Assembly: GCA_020026375.1 (NCBI GenBank)
Contig: JAHHQN010000002.1
Location: 106,467 to 170,466 of the forward strand
DNA: 64,000 nt
DNA from: Alistipes sp.
Lineage (GTDB): Bacteria; Bacteroidota; Bacteroidia; Bacteroidales; Rikenellaceae
Reading direction: 5' to 3'
The stretch's first letter is position 1. Each line of letters begins with the position of its first letter. Position numbers and translations under genes: made by a program. Of the stretch, positions 9,040 to 17,456 are shown piece after piece. The notes beneath the pieces were generated by a model. The model saw nothing but the letters and a program-made list of their open reading frames with translations. It ran no database searches and was not told the origin of the DNA.

Positions 9040-9642
9040 ATGAATCATGTAGTCTATTTTGCCGACAAGTCGGTGGCCTTCACCCATCAGCCTTCCGGGG
9101 CGGAGGGGGTGTTCGTCATTTCCGACGACGGCTCGGTTTCGCGAAGCAAGGTAACGAAAATTCTTGAGACACACAAAAACTTGGAGGTCATAACTTCGGA
9201 CCCCGATGCTGCATATCAGCGTTTTTCGGCGGATTTCTTCTATGTGGAGGCTGCCGGTGGCGTGGTGGTGCGCGAGTCGGGCGAGTGGCTGATGATGCGC
9301 CGCTGGTCGCGATGGGATTTGCCCAAGGGGCATGTCGAGCCGGGCGAGAGCTACGAGGAGTGTGCCGTGAGGGAAATCAAGGAGGAGACGGGTGTCGACG
9401 GCGAGATTGTGCGTCCGTTGTGCGACACGCTCCACGCCTACTTCTTCCCCAAGACCAACCGCTGGGAGCTGAAGCGTACCTATTGGTTCGAACTGCGCGA
9501 GCTGGAGGGCGGTGTGGCACAGCCTCAGAAAGAGGAGGGCATCGAGTCGGTGTCGTGGTGCGACGAACGTCAGGTAGCCGAGAATTACGAGGGCTGCTAT
9601 CCCACGATTCGCCGTGTCATCGGCTGCATGCGCAACAGATAG
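9040..9642 (+). CDS. Nudix hydrolase with an N-terminal extension
   Basis: This 200-aa protein starts at the ATG at 9040 (NHVVYFADKS follows); an upstream in-frame ATG at 8980 would add a poor 20-residue leader. Residues 97-119 form a complete Nudix box, GX5EX7REVXEEXGX type, beginning GHVEPGESYEE and ending REIKEETGV with the metal-binding glutamates. Nudix enzymes hydrolyse nucleoside diphosphates linked to another group; the substrate cannot be told from the sequence. The first ~70 residues are a separate small domain that I do not recognise. The gene is alone, divergent from the S9 peptidase, and followed by a strong hairpin. Confidence 0.85.
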   Translation: MNHVVYFADKSVAFTHQPSGAEGVFVISDDGSVSRSKVTKILETHKNLEVITSDPDAAYQRFSADFFYVEAAGGVVVRESGEWLMMRRWSRWDLPKGHVEPGESYEECAVREIKEETGVDGEIVRPLCDTLHAYFFPKTNRWELKRTYWFELRELEGGVAQPQKEEGIESVSWCDERQVAENYEGCYPTIRRVIGCMRNR

Positions 9643-9669
9643 TCCGTGTTGCGAACGATACGGAAGACG

Positions 9670-9712
9670 CAACGGAGCCGCCCTGCATTGAGGGGCGGCT
9701 CCGTTGTTTCTT
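9670..9712 (+). terminator. intrinsic terminator after the Nudix gene
   Basis: The stem CAACGGAGCCGCCC pairs with GGGCGGCTCCGTTG around a short loop, followed by TTTCTT. It lies 27 bases after the stop. The rest of 9643-9945 holds a pyrimidine-rich spacer and the next terminator; no gene is seen. Confidence 0.8.
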
Positions 9713-9870
9713 CCCGGCTGAGATGTGTTGTCGGGTGTGGCGGTGAGAAAGGTAGCGGGGGCATTTCCCGTTCGGTTGTCGTTTCCGTATCGCCGTCCGT
9801 TTGTCCGTCTGTCCGGTGCGTCGGTGGACTTCGGCCCTTCTGGTGTCGATGCAGAAGATGGTAGTGATGC

Positions 9871-9908
9871 AAAAAAGGAGCGACCCTTCACAAGGTCGCT
9901 CCTTTTTA
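9871..9908. terminator. bidirectional terminator
   Basis: AAAAAGGAGCGACC pairs perfectly with GGTCGCTCCTTTTT around an 8-base loop, giving T-runs in both directions. It lies 37 bases past the minus-strand stop of the PpiD-like gene and closes the long minus-strand cluster. Confidence 0.85.
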
Positions 9909-9945
9909 TCTGTTCCCTCTTGCGAGGGGAAGGTTTGTCGGCGGT

Positions 9946-11967
9946 TTAGAAGTACTTGCCGCGGAGGTCCTGCATCTCCGACATCTCCTGCACGGCAGGA
10001 ACGCAGAAACGCTGTGCCATACCCTCGGCTACGGCCTGAAGGCGAACCTGCTCGCCCTCTGCGGTCTTCTCACCGTTCTTCTCCACGTTGTCCACCTGGA
10101 AGACATAGAGACCGGTGAAGCCCTTGACGGGAGCCGATACGGCCTTGTTCTCATCGAGTGCGATGGCACCGATTACGCGAGGCTCCATACCGATACCCTC
10201 GGTGTAGTAGGCACCCAGAGTAACGTCCTTGAAGTTCTCGACAGTGGTACCGAGGCTCTTGGCCTGCTCCTCGAGGGTGCTGCCCGAAAGCTGGTTCTTG
10301 ATGTAGTCGAACTTCTTGTCGCGCATGAGCATCATCTTGATTTGTGCGGTGACCTTCTCTACGGGAGTGTACTCCTCGTTGTCAATCTCAGTGAGAATGG
10401 CCACAACGTAGTCGTTGCCCACCTTGAAAATCTCCGATACGTTGCCCTCCTCGGCACCGTAAGCCCAGCGTACCACCTCACGCGAATCTTCCAGACCGCG
10501 GAGTGTGCGCTCGCCCTGGCTGAGGGTGGCTACACGGGGAGTGATGGCTGCTTCGTTGGCTGCCTCGTTGAACGAGTCAGCGTCCTTGGCCTTCACGGTG
10601 AAGGTACCGGCCTGGTTGTGGAGGTTCTTGCGAGTAGCCTCCGAAGCCACAACGGGGTAGGTGATCGAAGCCACCTGGATATGCTTGCTGGGCTTGTCGG
10701 CGCGGTAAATCTGCATGATCTGAATGGTGCTGCCCGAGTTGATGGTCACCACGTCGCCCTTCTTGGCCTCGGCCAAAGGAGCCACGAACTCGCCCGAGAA
10801 CGACGAGAAGGGAAGTACACCCACCTCACCGCCTGTAGCGCGGGTCTGTGCCATGGAGTGCTGTGCGGCCAGCTCTGCAAAGTTGGCACCCTTCTTGATG
10901 GCGGCAACAAGGCTGTCGGCCAGTTCCTTCTGCTCGTAGGAGAGAACGATGTGGCGGATACCCAGCGAGTCGGGAGCCATCTTGGTGTCCAGCACACGCG
11001 ACATGGTCCACTCGTTGTTCTTCAGCACGGGACCGTAGGTCTTGCCGGCGTTGAGAGCCTCGGCCTCCTCGGTCGAGAGCTGTGCGTTGGTGTAGTAGGT
11101 GTCGGAGATGTGGCCGTTGCGGTTCTTGCGCACGAAGGTCTTGACATCATCGGTTGCGGCGAACTCCTCGCCTACACCCATGACGGTCTTCTCGAGGTTC
11201 TCCATGTCGGCATCGGTAGGCTCTACATCGAATACCACATACTTCAGCGTGCGGTTGGGCAGCTGCTTGAACTGGTTGATGTGCGAGGTGTAGTAGCTCT
11301 GGATATCGCTGTTCGAGATGTTGATGAGCGAATCGGGTACCGAGCTGAACTTCTTGGCTACCCAGCGGCCCGACTTCTTCTCATTGCTCTTCAGTGCCTC
11401 GGCCACCTCGAGCTTGTTGGCGAACACGCCACCCTTAATCAGGCCGAAATACTTCTGGTAGAGGTACTCCAGACGTGCCTGCTCGTTGATCTGCTGCCAC
11501 ATGTTCATTGCCTGGGGGTTGCGGCTTGCCTGTGAGAGGAAGTCGCTCACGGCGTCCTGACGGTACTGGCCGGTTGCGGGATCGGTGAAGTAAGCGCTGA
11601 AAACCTGTGTGGGAATCTGACCGTTGAGTATTGCGATACGCTCGGGTTCGGTGATAGCCAGACCCAGGTCCTCGAAACCGGGAGTCATGACATACTGGCT
11701 GAAGAGGCTCTGCCATACGGCGTTGGCCAACATGTCGGACTGCTGATCGTTGCTCTCCTGAACGTTCTGGGTCTCCTTGATCTGTTCGTAGAGTTTGTAG
11801 TACTCCGAGTAGTTGATGGACTTGCCATCGATGACACCAACCTTGGGGTCATTGCCTGAGAAGCCCATTTCGGTTCTCAGAGAGAAGATGAATGCCAAGA
11901 GGGCAAGTGCTATGACTACCGACAGCACTACGCCAAACTTGGTGCGTAAAGTGTTTAAACTTGCCAT
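9946..11967 (-). CDS. ppiD: PpiD-like membrane-anchored peptidyl-prolyl isomerase / foldase
   Basis: This 673-aa protein has one N-terminal membrane anchor (residues ~12-30, VVLSVVIALALLAFIFS) and then a SurA/PpiD N-terminal chaperone region beginning GKSINYSEYY. A parvulin (PPIC) domain lies at roughly 335-425, with LGIRHIVLSYEQ, the typical GGEVGVLPFSSF segment and FVAPLAEAKKGDV. A second, weaker parvulin-like segment and a helical tail follow. It acts in the periplasm, assisting folding of exported and outer-membrane proteins. The start MASLNTLRTKFG is the usual one for Bacteroidetes homologues. The gene is the last of the envelope cluster but has its own candidate promoter. Confidence 0.88.
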   Translation of the reverse strand: MASLNTLRTKFGVVLSVVIALALLAFIFSLRTEMGFSGNDPKVGVIDGKSINYSEYYKLYEQIKETQNVQESNDQQSDMLANAVWQSLFSQYVMTPGFEDLGLAITEPERIAILNGQIPTQVFSAYFTDPATGQYRQDAVSDFLSQASRNPQAMNMWQQINEQARLEYLYQKYFGLIKGGVFANKLEVAEALKSNEKKSGRWVAKKFSSVPDSLINISNSDIQSYYTSHINQFKQLPNRTLKYVVFDVEPTDADMENLEKTVMGVGEEFAATDDVKTFVRKNRNGHISDTYYTNAQLSTEEAEALNAGKTYGPVLKNNEWTMSRVLDTKMAPDSLGIRHIVLSYEQKELADSLVAAIKKGANFAELAAQHSMAQTRATGGEVGVLPFSSFSGEFVAPLAEAKKGDVVTINSGSTIQIMQIYRADKPSKHIQVASITYPVVASEATRKNLHNQAGTFTVKAKDADSFNEAANEAAITPRVATLSQGERTLRGLEDSREVVRWAYGAEEGNVSEIFKVGNDYVVAILTEIDNEEYTPVEKVTAQIKMMLMRDKKFDYIKNQLSGSTLEEQAKSLGTTVENFKDVTLGAYYTEGIGMEPRVIGAIALDENKAVSAPVKGFTGLYVFQVDNVEKNGEKTAEGEQVRLQAVAEGMAQRFCVPAVQEMSEMQDLRGKYF

Positions 11968-12006
11968 ATAAATTAGTTATTATCGTATAATTTCGTTATG
12001 AGCAGT

Positions 12007-12014
12007 CAAAGGTA
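12007..12014 (-). promoter_or_regulatory. candidate -7 element for the PpiD-like gene
   Basis: The minus strand reads TACCTTTG, an exact TAnnTTTG match, about 40 bases before the start codon. There is no clear -33 TTTG. It would give the foldase gene a transcript independent of the upstream cluster. Confidence 0.5.
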
Positions 12015-12042
12015 ATAAATTTCGTGGATAATATAAATAATA

Positions 12043-13305
12043 TTACAATTTTTTTATCCTTGCCAATTCGATGCGTGAGCGGGTTGTCCGCAGGATTCTA
12101 AGTTGTAAATTATCAACTACTACGGTCTCTCCCGTGGTGGGGATTCCCTCGTAGTTGAAGATGATGAATCCGGCCAGTGTCTCGTACTCCCTGCTTTCGG
12201 GAATGCCCAGTGCGTACTTCTCGTTGAGGTATTTCACCTCGTGGCGGCACGACAGCACATACTCGTCGGGACCCACCTGTTTTTCGGTGAGGTCGGCCAC
12301 GTCGTGTTCGTCCTCAATCTCGCCGAAAATCTGCTCCAGCACGTCCTCCAGCGAGATGACGCCGGCCGTGCCGCCGAACTCGTCGATGACCACGGCAATG
12401 TTGCTGCGGTGCTTGATGAAGTTCTGCAACACCAGTTGCAGGGGCATGGTTTCGGGGACGAAGTTCACCTGCATCATCACCTCCTCGATGCTCTTGGGAC
12501 GGGTGAACAGCATCTTGGAGTTGACATAGCCGATGATGTTGTCGATGTTGTTGCGCCACACGAAGATACGTGAGAACTTGGTGTCGACGAATCGTGCGGT
12601 GAGCTGTTCGATGGAGGTGTCGTCGATGTCGACGGCCTCGATGTCCACACGCGGAATCATGCAGTCCCTCACACGCTGGTCGGCGAAGTCGAGAGCGTTC
12701 TGAAAGAGCTTGATTTCGTTGTCCGAGTCGGGGTGCTGCTCCGTGGTGTTGGCGTCGAGCAGGGCGGCCAGGTCGTCGCGGTTGAATATCTGGCTCTGGG
12801 GCTGCTCCTCGGCCTTGTTGCCCGTGAGCCAGAGAATGCCGTGGGAGAGCATGGTGGTAAATCGGGCGATGGGGTAGAGCAGCAGGTAGAAGAACAGAAT
12901 GACGGGCGAGAAGACGCGGTAATAGAAATTGGGGTTGTTGCGGAAGACGGTCTTGGGCAGAAACTCCGCAAAGAAGATGATAATGATGGTCGACACCGCG
13001 GTCTCGACAGCCACCGAGCCGGCCTCGGTGATACCCTCCCAGCCCATCAGGCGGAAGAGGCCTCTCAACAGCAGCGACATGCTCAGCGAGTAGATGACCA
13101 GTGCGATGTTGTTGCCCACCAGTATGGTGGTGATGTATTGGCCGGGGTTGTGGGCGAAGATGTCGGCTATGCGGTCGAACATATGGTTCTGCTTGCGGTC
13201 AATCTCCAGTTTGAGACGGTTCTTGCTCGTGAAGGCAATCTCCATACCCGAAAAGAAGGCTGACAGCAGCAGCATCACCAATATGAGGATTATCGATGTA
13301 ATCAT
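12043..13305 (-). CDS. HlyC/CorC (CNNM) family membrane protein, GldE-like
   Basis: This 420-aa protein has domains in the standard order. A DUF21/CNNM membrane domain covers ~1-160, with the opening MLLLSAFFSGMEIAFTS and three or four hydrophobic segments. Two CBS domains cover ~200-325 (DCMIPRVDIEAVDID and VVIDEFGGTAGVISLEDVLEQI), and a CorC_HlyC domain lies at the C-terminus. Such proteins are linked to Mg2+/Co2+ transport; in Bacteroidetes some are called GldE in relation to gliding and T9SS, but that role cannot be read here. It follows lptC by 9 bases in the same operon. Confidence 0.87.
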   Translation of the reverse strand: MITSIILILVMLLLSAFFSGMEIAFTSKNRLKLEIDRKQNHMFDRIADIFAHNPGQYITTILVGNNIALVIYSLSMSLLLRGLFRLMGWEGITEAGSVAVETAVSTIIIIFFAEFLPKTVFRNNPNFYYRVFSPVILFFYLLLYPIARFTTMLSHGILWLTGNKAEEQPQSQIFNRDDLAALLDANTTEQHPDSDNEIKLFQNALDFADQRVRDCMIPRVDIEAVDIDDTSIEQLTARFVDTKFSRIFVWRNNIDNIIGYVNSKMLFTRPKSIEEVMMQVNFVPETMPLQLVLQNFIKHRSNIAVVIDEFGGTAGVISLEDVLEQIFGEIEDEHDVADLTEKQVGPDEYVLSCRHEVKYLNEKYALGIPESREYETLAGFIIFNYEGIPTTGETVVVDNLQLRILRTTRSRIELARIKKL

Positions 13306-13314
13306 TATCGTTCT

Positions 13315-13965
13315 TTAGTTTTTTTGCGTTGTGTCGTTCTGCGACGACTCCCTGCGGGGGGTCTTTCCGCCGTCGGTCTTGCTGCCGGGCAGCGGTACGT
13401 TCTGGAATTCCGAGCGGCCGTTGCCGTGACGGAACCTCCACTGGGTGAACTCCTCGTTGGACTCGAATCCCTCGCCGATACACTCGTGGCGGCCCTGTCC
13501 CATCACCACCTTCGAATCCACATTAGAGTAGATCTTCTTGGTCTGGGCATTCCAGTAGAGCTGCTGGGTGTAGAGGCGTTTGCCGTCGGACTTGGTGACC
13601 ACCACATCGCCCTTGGCCTCCCAGAGCTGGCGCTCCTTGTAGTAGATGGCGTAGTTGGCCGTCAGCACCACGTCGACCGTCGAGAGCGAGTCGTCCTGAT
13701 AGGTGGTGATGGTCACCCCCTTGCGGAACTCCTGATAGGGTTCGCGTGCCTGGCTGTAACCCTCCATCAGAGGGGTGGTGAAGTGGTAGGAACGGCGGCC
13801 GTTCTGCGACATGACAATCGACAGGTCCTCGCAGTATTCGGTCATCTTGCCCTCGTCGAGTTCGGGGAGTCGGGTCGCTTTGCCGCTTTCACACGAAAAT
13901 AGCAAGATAGCACTCCCCAATAAGGAGAGTGCTACCATTATATTTGATTTCACACGCTTTGGCAT
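13315..13965 (-). CDS. lptC: LPS export ABC transporter periplasmic protein LptC
   Basis: This 216-aa protein has a lipoprotein-like N-terminus ending AILLFSC (Cys ~25). It is followed by an LptC beta-jellyroll pattern: a MTEYCEDLSIVMSQNGRRSYHF strand-rich region, then LTANYAIYYKERQLWEAKGDVVV and LYTQQLYWNAQTKKIYS. The last is the hallmark of LptC/LptA-type strands in Bacteroidetes. LptC bridges the inner-membrane LptBFG transporter to the periplasmic LPS conduit. It sits 18 bases after the TPR gene and 9 before the CNNM gene. The C-terminal ~20 residues are polar and poorly conserved. Confidence 0.85.
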   Translation of the reverse strand: MPKRVKSNIMVALSLLGSAILLFSCESGKATRLPELDEGKMTEYCEDLSIVMSQNGRRSYHFTTPLMEGYSQAREPYQEFRKGVTITTYQDDSLSTVDVVLTANYAIYYKERQLWEAKGDVVVTKSDGKRLYTQQLYWNAQTKKIYSNVDSKVVMGQGRHECIGEGFESNEEFTQWRFRHGNGRSEFQNVPLPGSKTDGGKTPRRESSQNDTTQKN

Positions 13966-13983
13966 GTTGCTCTATGTCGGGGA

Positions 13984-15324
13984 TTACTTGCGTGAGCGCA
14001 CTACGGTCGAGATACCGCGGGCGGTACCGCAGTTGACGGTGTAGTGTGCGCCGTCCTTCAGCTCGTTGAAGAAGCACTCCTCCGAGTTGGGGAAACGGTT
14101 GTAGTAAGCGTTCAGCGAAGCCTTGGCAGCGGTCATGTACTCCGAATCCTCGGGCAGCAGCTCCACAGCCTTTGCCATGGTGTCGTAAGCCACCCAGAAG
14201 GTAGCCTGCCCCGAGAAACCGCCGCAGTGGCCGGCCGATACACCGTAGCACTGTGCCAGTACGAAGTAGGGTACACCGTCCTCGGGGTTCAGGTCGCGTG
14301 CGTTGCGGGCAGCCTCGGCAGCCTCGGGAATGTTGTTGGCAACCAGACCCACCAGTGCGATGCGCACGTAGAGCTGCTGACGCTCGGCGTCGTCCTTCTC
14401 CACGGCCAGAGCCTCCTTGAGGTAGGTGGTGGCCTTCTCGTAGTCACCCTTGTTCTGGAAACCCTGAGCCAGGAACATGGCGGTCTCCGACGAGGGCTTT
14501 ACTGCGTAGTACTTCTCGGCGATGTTGAAGTAGAAGTCGCCGTCGCACTTTGCGCGCGACATCAGAGCCACGGCCTGCGAGAGGACGTCAACATCATCGG
14601 GAGCGGCAGCCAGTTTCTTGGTGAAGAGGGCCTCGAGGTTCTCGCAGCTGGCGGCACCACTCAGACCGAATGCTGCATCGAACTGCGACTTGTACTCGCT
14701 GTTGGCGGGGTTGGCCTCCAGGTAGGGGGTCAGACGGTCGTACTCGGCAATCAACTCCTCGGGCATCACCTCGTCGGTGTTCTTGTAGTCCTCGCAGAGG
14801 TTGCTGAAGTAAGCCACGATGGTCTCGGGATCGGTGTTCTGGCCACCGGCCTCGATTGCCTCGCGGAAAGCCTTGCGGATACCTGCACGGTCATCGGGAC
14901 GGTAGGTCAGATACTCGCGGGCCTTACGGTCGAGAATGTAGGCGGTACCCTGCTTGCGGCTGTTGCCGAAGTACTGGTTACGCAGGTCGTAGATCAGCAG
15001 CAGAGAGTCTACATATACGTTCTTCTCGGCTACGCTCTTGGCGCGGTTGATTTTGTTCTTATATACGGTTGCACCACGCTGGTAGATGCTGACAGAAGCC
15101 TTGGGGCAGTGGTCGAGCAGCTCCTTGAGGTAGTGCGAAGCGGCCTGGTAGTCGCGGTTTTCGCACGACTCCTTCAGGAAGTTGGAGTTCTGAATGTTCT
15201 GGAGACGTTCTTCATTGGTCTCACCCCACTTTGCGTACTGGGGGGCGCTAAAGTCCTGCTGTGCGATTGCTGATGTTGCAACGAATGCAGATGCAGCTAC
15301 GAGCAAAAATTTAATGGTTTTCAT
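13984..15324 (-). CDS. exported tetratricopeptide-repeat protein
   Basis: This 446-aa protein has a clear signal peptide (MKTIKFLLVAASAFVATSAIAQ). The rest is alpha-helical with TPR-like pairs, for example AMFLAQGFQNKGDYEKATTY and AARNARDLNPEDGVPYFVLA. Several Cys residues are present. Homologues occupy the same slot, between the FadL-like gene and lptC, in other Bacteroidales, which points to an envelope role such as a periplasmic scaffold; the exact task is unknown. It starts 31 bases after the FadL-like gene stops. Confidence 0.75.
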   Translation of the reverse strand: MKTIKFLLVAASAFVATSAIAQQDFSAPQYAKWGETNEERLQNIQNSNFLKESCENRDYQAASHYLKELLDHCPKASVSIYQRGATVYKNKINRAKSVAEKNVYVDSLLLIYDLRNQYFGNSRKQGTAYILDRKAREYLTYRPDDRAGIRKAFREAIEAGGQNTDPETIVAYFSNLCEDYKNTDEVMPEELIAEYDRLTPYLEANPANSEYKSQFDAAFGLSGAASCENLEALFTKKLAAAPDDVDVLSQAVALMSRAKCDGDFYFNIAEKYYAVKPSSETAMFLAQGFQNKGDYEKATTYLKEALAVEKDDAERQQLYVRIALVGLVANNIPEAAEAARNARDLNPEDGVPYFVLAQCYGVSAGHCGGFSGQATFWVAYDTMAKAVELLPEDSEYMTAAKASLNAYYNRFPNSEECFFNELKDGAHYTVNCGTARGISTVVRSRK

Positions 15325-15355
15325 CGGTAGATTAAATTATGTTGTTTTTTTTGTT

Positions 15356-16741
15356 TTAATCGTATTTGGGTCTCATGAACCAGTATTCGCCGTTCTCGCT
15401 GCCTGCGAAGAGGGAGAAGCCGACGGAGAATTTCACATACTGCTGACGAATGAGTCCCAGACTCTTGGCCAGGTTGTAGCCGCGGCGGCCGAACTCGACA
15501 CCCACGTCCACCGACGACGAGCCGAGGAATTTCACGGGAATGCCCACACCGAGCGACAAGGCATACTGGTGGAGTTTCTCACCGCCGAATGTCTGGTGGT
15601 AGTTGCCGTAGCGGAAGCCTGCGCGGTAGCTGCAACGCTTCAGGAAGTGGCGCACGTCGTAGCGCGAGGGGGTGAACTCCATACCCATCTTCAGGGTGCT
15701 GGTGTTAGTGTACGACACGGCGAAGTTGTCGGCCGCATTCTCGCCCAGCGTGTTGGAGGTACCCTTGTTCTTGCCGCCCCAGTTCTGGTAGGTATAGTCG
15801 ACGCCCACCAGCCACTTGGAGGTCTGGTAGGTGGTACCGAGGGTCAGCTGGCGGGGCAGCACCATGCGCAGCTGGGTGGTGTCGCTCACCACCACGGTCT
15901 CGTGGAGGCTTCCGGTGGTCACCTTCGACGATTTGTCGGGTTTGATGTCGCCGCCGAAATCAAAGGTGGCACCCACGGTGAGCGCACGTTTTTCGGAGGT
16001 GATGACGTTCCACATCAGACCCACCTGTCCCTTGAAGGTCGACACCGAGTAGTTGTCCACACCGGTGGTGGCGCCGAACGCACCGTCGCCGGTGATGGGC
16101 AGGAAGGTGGTGGAGTAGAGACGGGTAATGTCGCCCCAGTAGTACTGTGCGGCGATACCCAGCGACACATTCTTGAAAATCTGCATGCCCACGCCGAACT
16201 TCACCTCCGTGATGTCGCCCGAACCCTCATAGGCATATTTTGTCGAACCGATGTTGCCCTGCACGGGGTCGCTCGACGAGTAGGGGCGGCGGTAAGAGAT
16301 GCGGTAGCCCACCGACGAGTAGGGCATGAGGCTCATTCCGAAACCGATGCGTTTGCCCAGCGGAATCTGAATGGCGATGTCGTGGAGGTTGAACGTGTTG
16401 TAGGCACTCTGCTTGTCGGCATAGCCGTCGTTCTGCTTCACGGTTTGGTAATTATAGTAATTCTGCCCCTCGAGACCCAGGCTGAAGAGGAAACTCTTGC
16501 GGGGGGTGAGGCTGTAGGCGGCGGGGTTGAGCGTATTGACCATACGGGCGTTGCGCATGGCCACACCGATTCCTCCCATCGAGCGCGTGGCCGTGGTTCC
16601 GGGGGTGTTCAGCTCACCGATGCCATACATGGTGTAGGGCGAAAAAGCGTTTATACTACTGGACTGAGCGGACGCGGCAGCCGGTATGACAAAAGCCGCA
16701 ACTGCGACGGTCAGTTTAATTAAGGTGTTCTTCACAAACAT
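15356..16741 (-). CDS. FadL/OmpP1-like outer-membrane barrel
   Basis: This 461-aa protein has a signal peptide (cleavage after AAASA) followed by an opening typical of Bacteroidetes OmpP1/FadL relatives: SINAFSPYTMYGIGEL, then MGGIGVAMRNARMVNTLNPAAYS. About fourteen amphipathic strands follow, ending in FSVGFSLFAGSENGEYWF. Such barrels may pass hydrophobic compounds across the outer membrane; the substrate is unknown. Its start overlaps the 3-prime end of coaX by 26 bases, implying coupled translation. Confidence 0.75.
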   Translation of the reverse strand: MFVKNTLIKLTVAVAAFVIPAAASAQSSSINAFSPYTMYGIGELNTPGTTATRSMGGIGVAMRNARMVNTLNPAAYSLTPRKSFLFSLGLEGQNYYNYQTVKQNDGYADKQSAYNTFNLHDIAIQIPLGKRIGFGMSLMPYSSVGYRISYRRPYSSSDPVQGNIGSTKYAYEGSGDITEVKFGVGMQIFKNVSLGIAAQYYWGDITRLYSTTFLPITGDGAFGATTGVDNYSVSTFKGQVGLMWNVITSEKRALTVGATFDFGGDIKPDKSSKVTTGSLHETVVVSDTTQLRMVLPRQLTLGTTYQTSKWLVGVDYTYQNWGGKNKGTSNTLGENAADNFAVSYTNTSTLKMGMEFTPSRYDVRHFLKRCSYRAGFRYGNYHQTFGGEKLHQYALSLGVGIPVKFLGSSSVDVGVEFGRRGYNLAKSLGLIRQQYVKFSVGFSLFAGSENGEYWFMRPKYD

Positions 16742-17456
16742 TGAATTCTAAAATTCTATCGAGTCCGTAGACGACAAGATTATATTTTGCAAATATCGTG
16801 TTTTTAATTCTTTTCGCAAAGTTTTTTGCGTCTCCTCCCGTAAAAATTATGCACAAATCCTCAAAATCGCGCTTCATTTGGGTGATATAACCCTCGATTT
16901 CGAAGGTCATGGAGTTCATCACACCCAGTTCTATGGCCTCGCGTGTGGTGCGTCCCACCAGTGCGCGGTTGTCGGTGGCCTCACACAGGGGGAGCTTGGC
17001 CGTGTAGTCGTGCAGGGCACGGAAACGACACCTCAGACCCGGCGAGATGCACCCTCCGCGGTAGGTGGCATCGCTGCTCACCACGTCGATGGTCACCGCC
17101 GTGCCGAAGTCGATAATCAGCACGTTGCGGCCGGGGAAGAGGGCGGCGGCTCCCACAGCGGCAGCCAGACGGTCTCTTCCCAGGGTTTGGGGGGTGAGGT
17201 AGTCGTTCTTTATCGGCACGGGGGTCTGGGGCAGGAACTCCAGCACCGTGGCGATTCTGCTTCTCAACAGACGGGTGATTTCCGGAAAATCGCTGCGTGT
17301 CGAGGCGATGATGGCCTTGTCGATGGGGTAGTCGCCCATCAGCCGGTCGACCATCTGGGGGGTGAGGTCATCGGTGTACTCCACCGCCACAATTTCACCG
17401 TGATGGGTGACGGCAACCTTTATTCGGGTGTTGCCGATGTCGACAATCAGGTTCAC
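16716..17456 (-). CDS. coaX: type III pantothenate kinase
   Basis: This 246-aa protein matches the CoaX family: an N-terminal ASKHA phosphate-binding motif DIGNTRIK (residues 6-13), TPQTLGRDRLAAAVGA, and a second phosphate motif IDFGTAVTIDV, followed by GGCISPGL. It phosphorylates pantothenate in the first step of coenzyme A synthesis, in the cytoplasm. CoaX enzymes need a monovalent cation and resist CoA feedback (family knowledge). The start overlaps the mfd stop by 4 bases (ATGA), so the two genes are co-transcribed. Confidence 0.95.
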   Translation of the reverse strand: MNLIVDIGNTRIKVAVTHHGEIVAVEYTDDLTPQMVDRLMGDYPIDKAIIASTRSDFPEITRLLRSRIATVLEFLPQTPVPIKNDYLTPQTLGRDRLAAAVGAAALFPGRNVLIIDFGTAVTIDVVSSDATYRGGCISPGLRCRFRALHDYTAKLPLCEATDNRALVGRTTREAIELGVMNSMTFEIEGYITQMKRDFEDLCIIFTGGDAKNFAKRIKNTIFAKYNLVVYGLDRILEFNVCEEHLN

